From NCBI GenBank assembly GCA_023150945.1, contig JAKLJX010000012.1, forward strand, positions 162,832 through 226,831: a stretch of DNA of 64,000 nt, given 5' to 3'. The DNA comes from a bacterium. Its GTDB lineage: Bacteria; Zhuqueibacterota; Zhuqueibacteria; Zhuqueibacterales; Zhuqueibacteraceae. Below are positions 33,432 to 41,583 of this stretch, piece after piece. The first letter of the stretch is position 1. Each line of letters opens with the position of its first letter. A program made the translations under genes and the position numbers. The notes beneath the pieces were generated by a model, which had not been told where the DNA came from, did no database searches, and worked only from the letters and a program-made list of their open reading frames with translations.

Positions 33432-34408
33432 CGCCTTCCCATCGCAAAGCTCGGCCCGATTTGAAACGTCAGGTATTGAATCGCCGGGCCCTCATCCAAA
33501 AATGCGTGATATTGCAGGCGTGACTGCAGCCAGATTCGTTCGCCGAGCGGCAGTTGCTGGGTGAGATGTGCGGCCGCGCCCCAGCGCCGATCGGTCAGCG
33601 TCGCGGTCCGGCTCGCGCCGGTGATTTTGATTTGCGGCAGAAACCAACCCAGCCCCACGCCCAACGTCCAGCGCGGGTGAACCTGAAAATCGAGGCCCGC
33701 GCCGACTTTGATCATCGCGGCCGATCCCTGCAAGCCGAGATTCAAAAGCTGCTGCGCGATTGGGCCTTTCAGCCGTAACGGCGACCAGGCATAATTCAAA
33801 TTCAACCCCCAACGCGGCGACAGCGGCAGCAAAAACAGGCCCTCGAGCGCGGCGCTGCGCGCAAAAGCCGCAGTCATGTCGATGGTCTGCACCGGCTGTT
33901 CGTTGGCATCGACGACTTCCAGATTGAAGCTCAGCCCATACGAAGCGGAGCTGCTTTTGAGGCTCTGGTTCAGGCCGCCGATCAGGCTGAAGCGCAGCGG
34001 CGGCCACACCGGCGCCGGCCGCTCGCCGGTGAGGGCTTTCGCTCCTTCGCCGCGCGGCGGCGTGCGGTCGCGTGCGCCCTTCAGCTTTTCCAGCATCGGA
34101 TCATACTCGCCCGTGCGCGGTTCGAGCACATCGCCCTTTTGAATCGTGGTGTGGTCGGCCTTCACCAGAACTTTGACGGTGGCCAGGCGGGGATTGACTT
34201 TCGTCACCTCGACCCGGCCGACCCAATACATCAATTCACCGGACTGGCGATTGACCTCGAACACATCACCCACTTGAATCCCGCCTTCCGCGCCGCGATC
34301 AATGAGACCGAGATTGTTCTCAAAACGCAAAACCCGGATGGGCGTCTGGGCAGCGGCAAGGCTCAGGCTGGCAGCCAGTAGCGCTGTCAAAATTCGAAAA
34401 CTTGTCAT
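33428..34408 (-). CDS. Exported beta-barrel-type protein coupled to the kinase
   Basis: 326 residues from ATG at 34408; earlier in-frame codons are non-homologous in character. The signal peptide is FRILTALLAASLSLAAAQ. Residues 20-110 form a small SH3/OB-like beta domain (IQVGDVFEVNRQSGELMYWV and VKADHTTIQKGDVLEPR, repeated GDVxE phrases). The rest has alternating amphipathic strands (FSLIGGLNQSLKSSSASYGL, GAGLDFQVHPRWTLGVGLGW) ending IQYLTFQIGPSFAMGRR, a porin-like C-terminus. The stop overlaps the kinase start by ATGA, so both are made together and the protein may feed a signal to the kinase's outer domain. No family name. Confidence 0.75.
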   Translation of the reverse strand: MTSFRILTALLAASLSLAAAQTPIRVLRFENNLGLIDRGAEGGIQVGDVFEVNRQSGELMYWVGRVEVTKVNPRLATVKVLVKADHTTIQKGDVLEPRTGEYDPMLEKLKGARDRTPPRGEGAKALTGERPAPVWPPLRFSLIGGLNQSLKSSSASYGLSFNLEVVDANEQPVQTIDMTAAFARSAALEGLFLLPLSPRWGLNLNYAWSPLRLKGPIAQQLLNLGLQGSAAMIKVGAGLDFQVHPRWTLGVGLGWFLPQIKITGASRTATLTDRRWGAAAHLTQQLPLGERIWLQSRLQYHAFLDEGPAIQYLTFQIGPSFAMGRR

Positions 34409-35106
34409 TCGCAATCTTGGCTCGATTAAGCTCGTGATCGCTCGCCTGCGGGGCGCAATGCCGTAGCGAGAGCCGTTGGCTTGGATGAGATTGAACACAG
34501 CCCCACGCGGGCAAATCTGCAAGATCAAACCGGCCGCCCGCCCACCGTGCGGTTGCGAGCCGGCTGGAAAAATTTCCGCAACGCCATTCTGCTCAGCAAA
34601 TACCAGCCCACCTCACGGCAGGGCTGCGAATTCGTGAATATTCGTCCAGCCGCGCTGGCTTTGCCAGCGCCGCCTGGCAATTTCGTTACGTTCCCGTCGG
34701 CGGGATTTCCAAAATGTAAATCCCCTTCGCCGGGAGGTCACTTTTGCGAATCAAGGTAACAGAGCGCCAGTGAGCTGGTACCATGATTTATTGGAATGGC
34801 CTCTCGCTTTGTCATTCAGGCGAATCTTGTGAAGAACTCGGCACGGTGCCCGAATTTTCACGACATCCTGTGAAGATTTGAAAGGGGCGCCGGGTCCTTC
34901 ACAGGATTTCTTCTGGATGACACGCGGAATCACATCTACCAATCAAGGCAACAAGGCACGAGTGCTTTGTTATCTTGATTGGCAGGAGTGATCCCGCTTG
35001 TCCTGCGGAAGGAATCTCGTGAGGTACTTTGCGCTGTGCTCAAGTCTTCACAGGATCCTTCCAGGATGACAATGGTGGTGGAGATATTTTTCAAGGTCAC
35101 GGTGTG
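34409..35106. other. Intergenic region with repeat debris
   Basis: About 700 bases between two minus-strand genes without a supportable gene. It contains phrases built around TTCACAGGAT and TCCTGTGAAGATTT (34863-34880, 34898-34920, 35044-35068), one of which (CGGCACGGTGCC next to TCCTGTGAAGATTT) recurs at 62566-62594, and a palindrome at 34939-34982 listed separately. It looks like dispersed repeat remnants rather than coding DNA. Confidence 0.55.
34939..34982. repeat. 44-bp palindrome
   Basis: CCAATCAAGGCAACAAGGCAC is followed after a very short loop by its near complement GTGCTTTGTTATCTTGATTGG: 21 pairs with one mismatch and two G-T pairs. It has no T-run, so it is not a typical intrinsic terminator. 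It may be a small palindromic repeat or an RNA-processing or protein-binding site. Confidence 0.6.
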
Positions 35107-36669
35107 CTAGCGTTTCCGCGCGAGCAACTGCTGGAACTCCGCCACACTGCCGACGCGATAGGCGCAACCGTGCGGGCAGTTGTTGACACAGGCCGGGCCG
35201 TGATTGGCTTGATAACAGAGATCGCATTTGCTGGCAAGCAGACGCGGCTGGCCGCGCAACATCTCCGGCAGCATGTTGGCGGGCCACACTTCGCCGGTTT
35301 CGTGCATGATGATGGCATCATAGGGACAGTTGTTGGCGCACGCGCGGCAGCCGATGCAGAGATCGTCCACGATCTCCACCACTTCCCCCACCTGCGCGCG
35401 GTGAATCGCGCCGGTCGGACAGCCGATCAAACACACCGGGTCATGACAGTGATAGCAGGACTTGGTGATCAGGAAGTTTTCATACTTGTCGCCCTCGCGC
35501 ACGAAGCGCGGGCGGCCGGCATGCGTGTCCGCGCAGCCGCGCACGCAATCGTCGCAGCGCGTGCAGGCATCGAGGTCGATCACCAGCATGCTGCTGCCCT
35601 GCACCAAGCCCTTGTCGAGCGCGGTTTGAATGAACTCCGACTGGCCGACGTGCTTGCGATTGTAGCCGGTCTCCTTGATGCGCGCCACCGCGCTTTCCCA
35701 CAGCCGCCGCCGCACCGCCGCATATTTGCGCAACAACGCCTGCAAATCTTCCCGGCTGATTTTGATCAGCTCGGTGAACTCCACCGAAGTGGCCGTGCAC
35801 ATCCATTTGCCCAGCTCGGGCACCAACAACTCGACTTCGCCGAGCGTCAGGCCTTTGGAGAGATAGGACACCGCGACTTCTCCCTCACCCAAAGGCTGCG
35901 ACAGTTTCAAGAAACCGGAGCGTACCACATACAAAGCCCCGGCCTCTTCGCCGGCGCGTGCCACCACTTCCCCCGGCTCGCACGAAACCAATTCGACGCG
36001 GCTGGTGAGCGCGGTGAGAAAGCCCTCCTCGCAGGTTTGCAGCAACGGCGTGGTCTTGAGCTGGGCCAGCAGCGAGCGCTCGCGATAGATCTTGTCCAGG
36101 CGCTCCTTCAAACCGCGTGATTTGCGCTTCATGCGGCGCAGGGCCGGCACGCGAATCTGCGCCAGCACGCATTCGGTGGCGGTGCGGGCGGTGACGGATT
36201 GCGGCCAGCCGTTGACCGCGCCGATTTCGCCGAACAGCTCGCCCGCGCCCAGCGTGAGGCCGCTGCCAGCCGGCAAATTGAAATCCACCGCGGAGAGAAA
36301 CACGATGCCCGCGCCGTTCTTCGCTTTGCCGTTGGCGGCCGGCCGCCGGCCATTGCGGACTTTCTGCAAATAGACCTCGACCGTCCCCTGCACGATGAAA
36401 AACGCCAGATCGAGATATGCGCCCTCTTCGAACAGAATGGCGTTCGGCTGCCAGCGCGCAATCGCCACGTCCGGACTGAGCTCTTCGAGAAAGGCCTCAT
36501 CATACTCCCGAAACAACTCGAACTGGCGCAGCCGCTCGGGTGAGAGTTTTTCTGAAATGCCCAGAATGCCGGCGGTCGCGCCCAGCGCCGACCAGCGGTC
36601 GCGGTATTGTTCCATGCGCTTGACGCCGGTGGTAGCGGGCTGATTTTTTTTAGAATTCAAAGACGGCAT
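35107..36669 (-). CDS. Double cyclic-nucleotide-binding domain protein fused to 4Fe-4S ferredoxin domain
   Basis: 520 residues. Two CRP-type cNMP-binding domains lie at about residues 50-190 (AFFIVQGTVEVYLQKVRNGR, GELFGEIGAVNGWPQSVTAR) and 205-335 (ARAGEEAGALYVVRSGFLKL, SKGLTLGEVELLVPELG). A C-terminal module (about 365-520) carries Cys clusters CTRCDDCVRGC, CYHCHDPVCLIGC, CIGCRACANNC and CDLCYQANHGPACVNNC, the pattern of DmsB/HybA-like four-cluster ferredoxin subunits. It is cytoplasmic by appearance. It may gate electron flow by a nucleotide signal. It starts a run of redox genes, although in transcription order it is the last. A later start (36615) is possible. Confidence 0.9.
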   Translation of the reverse strand: MPSLNSKKNQPATTGVKRMEQYRDRWSALGATAGILGISEKLSPERLRQFELFREYDEAFLEELSPDVAIARWQPNAILFEEGAYLDLAFFIVQGTVEVYLQKVRNGRRPAANGKAKNGAGIVFLSAVDFNLPAGSGLTLGAGELFGEIGAVNGWPQSVTARTATECVLAQIRVPALRRMKRKSRGLKERLDKIYRERSLLAQLKTTPLLQTCEEGFLTALTSRVELVSCEPGEVVARAGEEAGALYVVRSGFLKLSQPLGEGEVAVSYLSKGLTLGEVELLVPELGKWMCTATSVEFTELIKISREDLQALLRKYAAVRRRLWESAVARIKETGYNRKHVGQSEFIQTALDKGLVQGSSMLVIDLDACTRCDDCVRGCADTHAGRPRFVREGDKYENFLITKSCYHCHDPVCLIGCPTGAIHRAQVGEVVEIVDDLCIGCRACANNCPYDAIIMHETGEVWPANMLPEMLRGQPRLLASKCDLCYQANHGPACVNNCPHGCAYRVGSVAEFQQLLARKR

Positions 36670-36839
36670 GACTTTTTCAATGTGCAGTTCAAGTTTGGTT
36701 GTGATTTAGGCTGCGCTGCCGCCGGCACATTTGCCCTGGCGTTCGGCAGAACAACGCCAAGTCATCGGAGTTGCGTGCACGTCTGCACCGGATCTCACGG
36801 GATGACAGGGGTAGGGCAGATTTTTTTCCATGCGCCACT

Positions 36840-37940
36840 TCATTGCCCGGTGCGTTGATACAACAGCTCCAGACGTCTTTTCACAATCAGCAGAATCTCG
36901 CCGAGCGAAGCGGTGTCACTCACTGCCGGAAACGGCGGCAAAGTGAGAGGCAGCATCACACGCGTGGTCTCGACGGGTGCTGGGAGCAGCGCTGCCTCCG
37001 GCGCGGCGGCCGGCAGGTTCATCGGCGCATTCGCAGCCATTCTGGCCGGCGCGGCCGCTGGCGGCGCCATGGCCGCGGCGGGCATCTTCTCCGGTTTGGC
37101 GGGTGCGGCATTCGTGGCGGGTGGATTCGCACGCTGGTCGGCTGCTGCGCGCGGTGCTGCTGGCGCCGCAGCCGCCACTGCCATCACCGGGCCTTTCGCA
37201 TTCATCGCCCGTTCAAACGGCGCTTTGGTGAGCTCGTTTTGATCCGGCGGACGCTGCCAGTGTTTGGCCACCTTCTTCAGGCCGGAGATGTAGTTGAAGC
37301 GCGCGCCATCGGGATGGCCCGCGGCCAGGAGTTTCTGATCCGTGATGTAATGACAGCGCACGCACGTCGCCGCGCGCTGATCGAGATTGGCCAGTTCCAC
37401 CAGGCCGAGCCGCAGCGCCTTGACGTAGCCCGGCCGCGTCCTGCCGAGTTTGGGATCACCCTCGGAATGCGGATCCTTGTAGCCGCTGCCGGCACCGTGA
37501 CAACTCTCGCAGCTCACGCCTTCTTCCACTTCCCGGTTTTCCTTGCCCGACACCACCGTGCCGTGACATGTCATGCAGCTTTGATTGCCTTTCAGCATGT
37601 CCGCCGGATTGACGCCCGCCAGCTTCGCGATCTTCTCATAAGCCGCGGGATCGTCGAAGAAGGCATCCACCGTCACTTTGTGCGCATCATTCTTCCACCA
37701 CTCATTCTGCTGCGCGTGGCAATTGCTCTGCCCCAGACCGCAACTGCCCGGGCCGAGCGTTTTGTATTGCGCCCAGCCCGGCGCTGCTGCGACCAGCAGC
37801 AACAATGCAGCGAGCGCCCGCCTGATTTCCGCCGCGGAAAAGAACGTCGGCGCGGCAACGAACTGCGGCAGTCTGCCGTGCGCCGCGTCGCCGTCAATCG
37901 CCGCGTCGGGCCTGGCGGATCGATTTTTTCCAGTAATCAT
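36840..37940 (-). CDS. Multiheme cytochrome c, c554-like
   Basis: 366 residues. An N-terminal signal helix (RRALAALLLLVAAAPGWAQ) follows a 40-residue leader, so the true start may be later than 37940. There are three standard CxxCH sites (SCMTCHG, SCESCHG and TCVRCHY) and a fourth, unusual one, CGLGQSNCH, with six residues between the Cys residues. The segment GVNPADMLKGNQSCMTCHGT and the closing YISGLKKVAKHW resemble the cytochrome c554/c-prime group. The last 160 residues are Ala/Pro-rich low complexity, perhaps spanning the periplasm. The start overlaps the end of the ten-heme gene (37894) by 47 bases, implying co-translation. Confidence 0.85.
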   Translation of the reverse strand: MITGKNRSARPDAAIDGDAAHGRLPQFVAAPTFFSAAEIRRALAALLLLVAAAPGWAQYKTLGPGSCGLGQSNCHAQQNEWWKNDAHKVTVDAFFDDPAAYEKIAKLAGVNPADMLKGNQSCMTCHGTVVSGKENREVEEGVSCESCHGAGSGYKDPHSEGDPKLGRTRPGYVKALRLGLVELANLDQRAATCVRCHYITDQKLLAAGHPDGARFNYISGLKKVAKHWQRPPDQNELTKAPFERAMNAKGPVMAVAAAAPAAPRAAADQRANPPATNAAPAKPEKMPAAAMAPPAAAPARMAANAPMNLPAAAPEAALLPAPVETTRVMLPLTLPPFPAVSDTASLGEILLIVKRRLELLYQRTGQ

Positions 37941-40900
37941 CGGAGACCTTCCAAATCTTGCCGTCCCGCAAAAACAACCGGCGCATTTCTTCGAGCGTCA
38001 GCGGCCGCGAGCCGAGACGGCCAAACACGCTCACTTGATTGCCGCTCTCATCGACCGCGCGGTCGCGGTCCATGCCCTTCGACAGCGCGATGGCCTCGCC
38101 CGGCGTCCGCTTGGTGGCAATCAGCCGCGGATTGGGTCGCGGGCTGAATCCCAAAAACGCCGGGTCCAGCGGCGAAGTCAGTTGCAGCACGTGCACGCCG
38201 TTGCGGCCGTCGGCGACATAAGCAAACAAGCTGGCATTGGTGGCCGCCACCTTCACACCGTAAGTGTCGCTGATCTTACCCTCGCCGTTGTAGATTTGAT
38301 CGACACGCAACGCTTCGGGATTCTCCGCGTCGAGAATGACGAGGCCCTGTTTGCCCGCGGCGACATAAGCGTAGGTGCGCGCCCAATACAGCTCGCGCGC
38401 ATCTGCCAGCGCCACCACATTGTTCGGCACCAGCCGCGGCTGCTCCGGAAAAGTGAGATCGATGGCCTTGACGCCTTCCTGATCGCACACCAGCGCATAG
38501 CGGAATTGCATCGCCACGGCTCTCGGTTTTTTGAGGGCAGGCGCGCCGATGCGCGCCACCAGTTTCGGCTGCCGGGGATTGTCGACGTCCACGATCATCA
38601 AACCCTGGTCGCAGCACAGGTAAACATAGCGGCCGGCGATCGTCAGATTCACCGCGCCGTTGAGCGCACCGTTGGGATTGAACGTGACCGCGCGCTCGAG
38701 AAAATTGTTGCGCGGATTGTTGTCCACCAGGGTCATGACGTCGACCAGAATCAAACCCTCCTCGCGGTCGGCGACATAGGCATAGCTGTAGGACGGATGA
38801 ATCGGCCACTGTTCCTGATTCTCCGGCCGGTGCACGCGTCGGGTGTCGACCGGCATGTTGGTGGGCAGGGCCACGGCCGTGGCGAATTTCGTCTTCACCT
38901 GCGTGTCCTGCCCGAAGGGCGAAACCGGCGCGGAGACAATGCGCTCGGAAAAGCCCTTGTTATCGATATTGGCAACGTCATACACGCGCAGTCCGTCCTC
39001 GCCGTTGGCGGTGTAGAGATACTCGCCGCGCAACTGCAGGCTGCGGATATTGGTGCCGCCGTGCTCGTATGCAGTTGCCAGTTCCTTGCCGTTCTGCAGG
39101 TGCCGTTGATAGTCGTCGGGATAGGCGAGCTTCTGCAAATAGCTGCCGATCACCGCCTGGGGCTCGTCATCTTCCGTCACTTTCACTGCGGCCAGGCCGT
39201 GCGGCCCGAGGCCGGCGTAAACGTATTTGCCCATGAAATTGACGGTGTTGGTGCCCTGCAACAACACCTGCGCCAGCCAGGCGTTGTTGTCATTCTGCTC
39301 GGAAAGATGGCAGTCCGTGCAGGTGCGGGTTTCGGTGGTGCGCACGGTGTGCGGAAAATGGGGATTGAACGCCTGGCTGCTGTAACCCGGCGCGGAAATC
39401 GGCACTTGTTGATTGTAAATCTGCTCGCGACTGGCATTGCGCGAGCTGAGCATCACCGCGCTGGAGGAACGCGCCGGCGCATACTTGTTGCCTTTGGTCG
39501 TCGCGTTGCGGCACAGCATGAAGGCGTCGTCGCGCAACACCTGCGGGTTGTAGGTCGTCCAGTTGCGCGATTCTCCGCCTTCGAAGTGATTCATCGCTTT
39601 TTTCCAGTTCGCCTGCTGCGGCAGATGGCAGCCGAAGCAATTCGTCACCCACGAGCTGTGGCAGGTGTAGCATTCCATCTTTTGCGGGCCGTGCGCCAGT
39701 TGCGACTCGCTCATCGGCCGCGCCCAGGTCACACCGCCGGTGGCCACCAGCTTGGCCGCAGCCGCCTTGGCATTGTAATGCTTGCTCGCGGGATCGACGA
39801 TGTCCGCCACCTGGGGAATCTCCCATTGCAGGGAATCGTGCACCATCGAGCGTTGGAAAACGCGATCGCCGCGCTTGATGAAGCGGCGTTCGCCGAAGGG
39901 CGTCAACCGGTCGAGCAGTGCAGTGCCGCCGGCCGGCGCCGCCAATCCTGAAGTCAGCAGCGTGGCCCGCTGCGTCACCGTGCCGTGGCAATCGACGCAT
40001 TGGATCTCGATCGCGTTGTGAAACTCGCCGTAGAGCTTGCCGTTGCCGTGATTGTCCTGGGTGGTGTGGCAATCGACGCAGTGCATGCCCTTCTCCGCGT
40101 GAATGTCTTTGAGGTGCACGGCTTTCTGCGCGGTGCGGCATGCTTCATCGCAATAGGCCTTGCTGCCGTCGGCGAGCGGGACGACGCCGTGAAATTTGTG
40201 CGGCGCGTCGGGTGGAATCGCTGCGCCGTTCTGATCCAGCAGGTTGCCGCGCCGGTCGCGCTTGAACACCGCGCGAAAGATCCAGCCGTGGCCGTGATAG
40301 TCCGCCAATTGCGTGGTCTTGAGCTTGGGATTCAGCCGCGTGACCGTGCGCAGAAAATCCGGATCGCCCCAGTTGCCGCGCAACACCGCCTCCTCGGGAT
40401 TGGCGGCGAGCAGCTTGAAAGCCTCCTCGGAGGAAAGCTGCTGCTGTTGCTTGGGATACATGAACTGGCCGTCGCTCTCGTAATCCCACATTTGAAATCC
40501 GAGAAACGTATTCATGAAGCCATTGGGCTGATGCATGTGACACACCATGCACTGGCTGGTGGGAATCGCGCGCGTGAATTGGTGACGAATCGGATGTCCG
40601 GATTCCCGCTGGGAGATGGTGGTATCGGCGGTTTGCGAGTAGCCGCGATTGCCGAACTTCGCATAAGGCCCCGCGTGCACCGGCGAACGATCATTGGCAT
40701 ACACCACATGGCAGGCAGAGCAGCCGCTCGAGCGATAGTCGCCGGGATGATCGTTGGTACCCAGAAACGAAAGATGCGGATCGTTCAGCCGGGTTTTGTG
40801 AATGTTGAGCAGCGGCGAGCTGATCAGCAACTGCGTTCCCAAGCCGCGATCGCTGAGCTTGTTGTCGGGTTTGCCCGGTTCTTCCAGCGGGTTGGGCAGG

Positions 40901-41574
40901 CCAATGTCCGAGGGATTGATGCGCGGCACGCGGCCGCCGCGTTCGAAGCTGCGGAAGTTGTCGCCCGGCTGGGAAATCTCCCAGCGCGGCAGGGGCAGGA
41001 GAAAGGGCAGCACGCCTTTTTGCAGCTCTTCCGGCGTGGGCGGCGGCACGGTGTTGAGGCGTTGCGGCTCGCCTGCGCGGCTGTAACTTTCTCCGAGCAG
41101 GTAGTTCTTGGCGGAGAGAATGCCGTTGTTGTAAGCCGCGCCGCCCCACAACAGCGCGGAGTGCGTCATCATGCTTTTCTTGACGCGCAACACTTCCTGG
41201 GCATGGCAGCCGCCGCAGGCCTCCTGCGCCACCCGCAAATCGCTGGGATTGACAAAGCGGATGAATTCCGGCTTCTCCTCGTTGAGCAGAGTGTAAGAAC
41301 GCTCCGGATTGGCCGAGCTTGGCCATTGGTCTGGATGGCGCGGCTGCACGTGCGCCTTTTTGAGTGTCGTGGCTTCGGCATCGCCGCCGTGGCAATCGGT
41401 GCAGCCGATCTTGATGGCAGTATTGCGGTGCATTGGCTCGATGCCACGGTGGCAGGTCAGGCAGCCTCTGCTTTTGCGATCTGCCTGGCGCTGCGTCTGT
41501 TTCATCAGATCGGTTTGGGCAAATGCCGTGGCCGCCGTCAACAGGCAGGCCAGAAGGTATGGCCGTATTCTCAT
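37894..41574 (-). CDS. Ten-heme cytochrome c fused to LVIVD-type repeat domain
   Basis: 1226 residues with a signal peptide (MRIRPYLLACLLTAATAFAQ). Ten CxxCH motifs are present by my count: CLTCH, CTDCH, CGGCH, CSACH, CMVCH, CVDCH twice, CYTCH, CFGCH and CTDCH, spread over about residues 38-755. From about residue 820 the protein changes to repeated blocks such as YLYTANGEDGLRVYDVANI, YAYVADREEGLILVDVMTL, YVYLCCDQGLMIVDVDNP and YAYVAAGKQGLVILDAENP, the LVIVD pattern of beta-propeller proteins. A short basic tail follows. The protein is exported and probably sits on the periplasmic or outer face. Nine bases separate it from the upstream barrel gene. Confidence 0.93.
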   Translation of the reverse strand: MRIRPYLLACLLTAATAFAQTDLMKQTQRQADRKSRGCLTCHRGIEPMHRNTAIKIGCTDCHGGDAEATTLKKAHVQPRHPDQWPSSANPERSYTLLNEEKPEFIRFVNPSDLRVAQEACGGCHAQEVLRVKKSMMTHSALLWGGAAYNNGILSAKNYLLGESYSRAGEPQRLNTVPPPTPEELQKGVLPFLLPLPRWEISQPGDNFRSFERGGRVPRINPSDIGLPNPLEEPGKPDNKLSDRGLGTQLLISSPLLNIHKTRLNDPHLSFLGTNDHPGDYRSSGCSACHVVYANDRSPVHAGPYAKFGNRGYSQTADTTISQRESGHPIRHQFTRAIPTSQCMVCHMHQPNGFMNTFLGFQMWDYESDGQFMYPKQQQQLSSEEAFKLLAANPEEAVLRGNWGDPDFLRTVTRLNPKLKTTQLADYHGHGWIFRAVFKRDRRGNLLDQNGAAIPPDAPHKFHGVVPLADGSKAYCDEACRTAQKAVHLKDIHAEKGMHCVDCHTTQDNHGNGKLYGEFHNAIEIQCVDCHGTVTQRATLLTSGLAAPAGGTALLDRLTPFGERRFIKRGDRVFQRSMVHDSLQWEIPQVADIVDPASKHYNAKAAAAKLVATGGVTWARPMSESQLAHGPQKMECYTCHSSWVTNCFGCHLPQQANWKKAMNHFEGGESRNWTTYNPQVLRDDAFMLCRNATTKGNKYAPARSSSAVMLSSRNASREQIYNQQVPISAPGYSSQAFNPHFPHTVRTTETRTCTDCHLSEQNDNNAWLAQVLLQGTNTVNFMGKYVYAGLGPHGLAAVKVTEDDEPQAVIGSYLQKLAYPDDYQRHLQNGKELATAYEHGGTNIRSLQLRGEYLYTANGEDGLRVYDVANIDNKGFSERIVSAPVSPFGQDTQVKTKFATAVALPTNMPVDTRRVHRPENQEQWPIHPSYSYAYVADREEGLILVDVMTLVDNNPRNNFLERAVTFNPNGALNGAVNLTIAGRYVYLCCDQGLMIVDVDNPRQPKLVARIGAPALKKPRAVAMQFRYALVCDQEGVKAIDLTFPEQPRLVPNNVVALADARELYWARTYAYVAAGKQGLVILDAENPEALRVDQIYNGEGKISDTYGVKVAATNASLFAYVADGRNGVHVLQLTSPLDPAFLGFSPRPNPRLIATKRTPGEAIALSKGMDRDRAVDESGNQVSVFGRLGSRPLTLEEMRRLFLRDGKIWKVSDDYWKKSIRQARRGD

Positions 41575-41583
41575 GTCCTCTGT

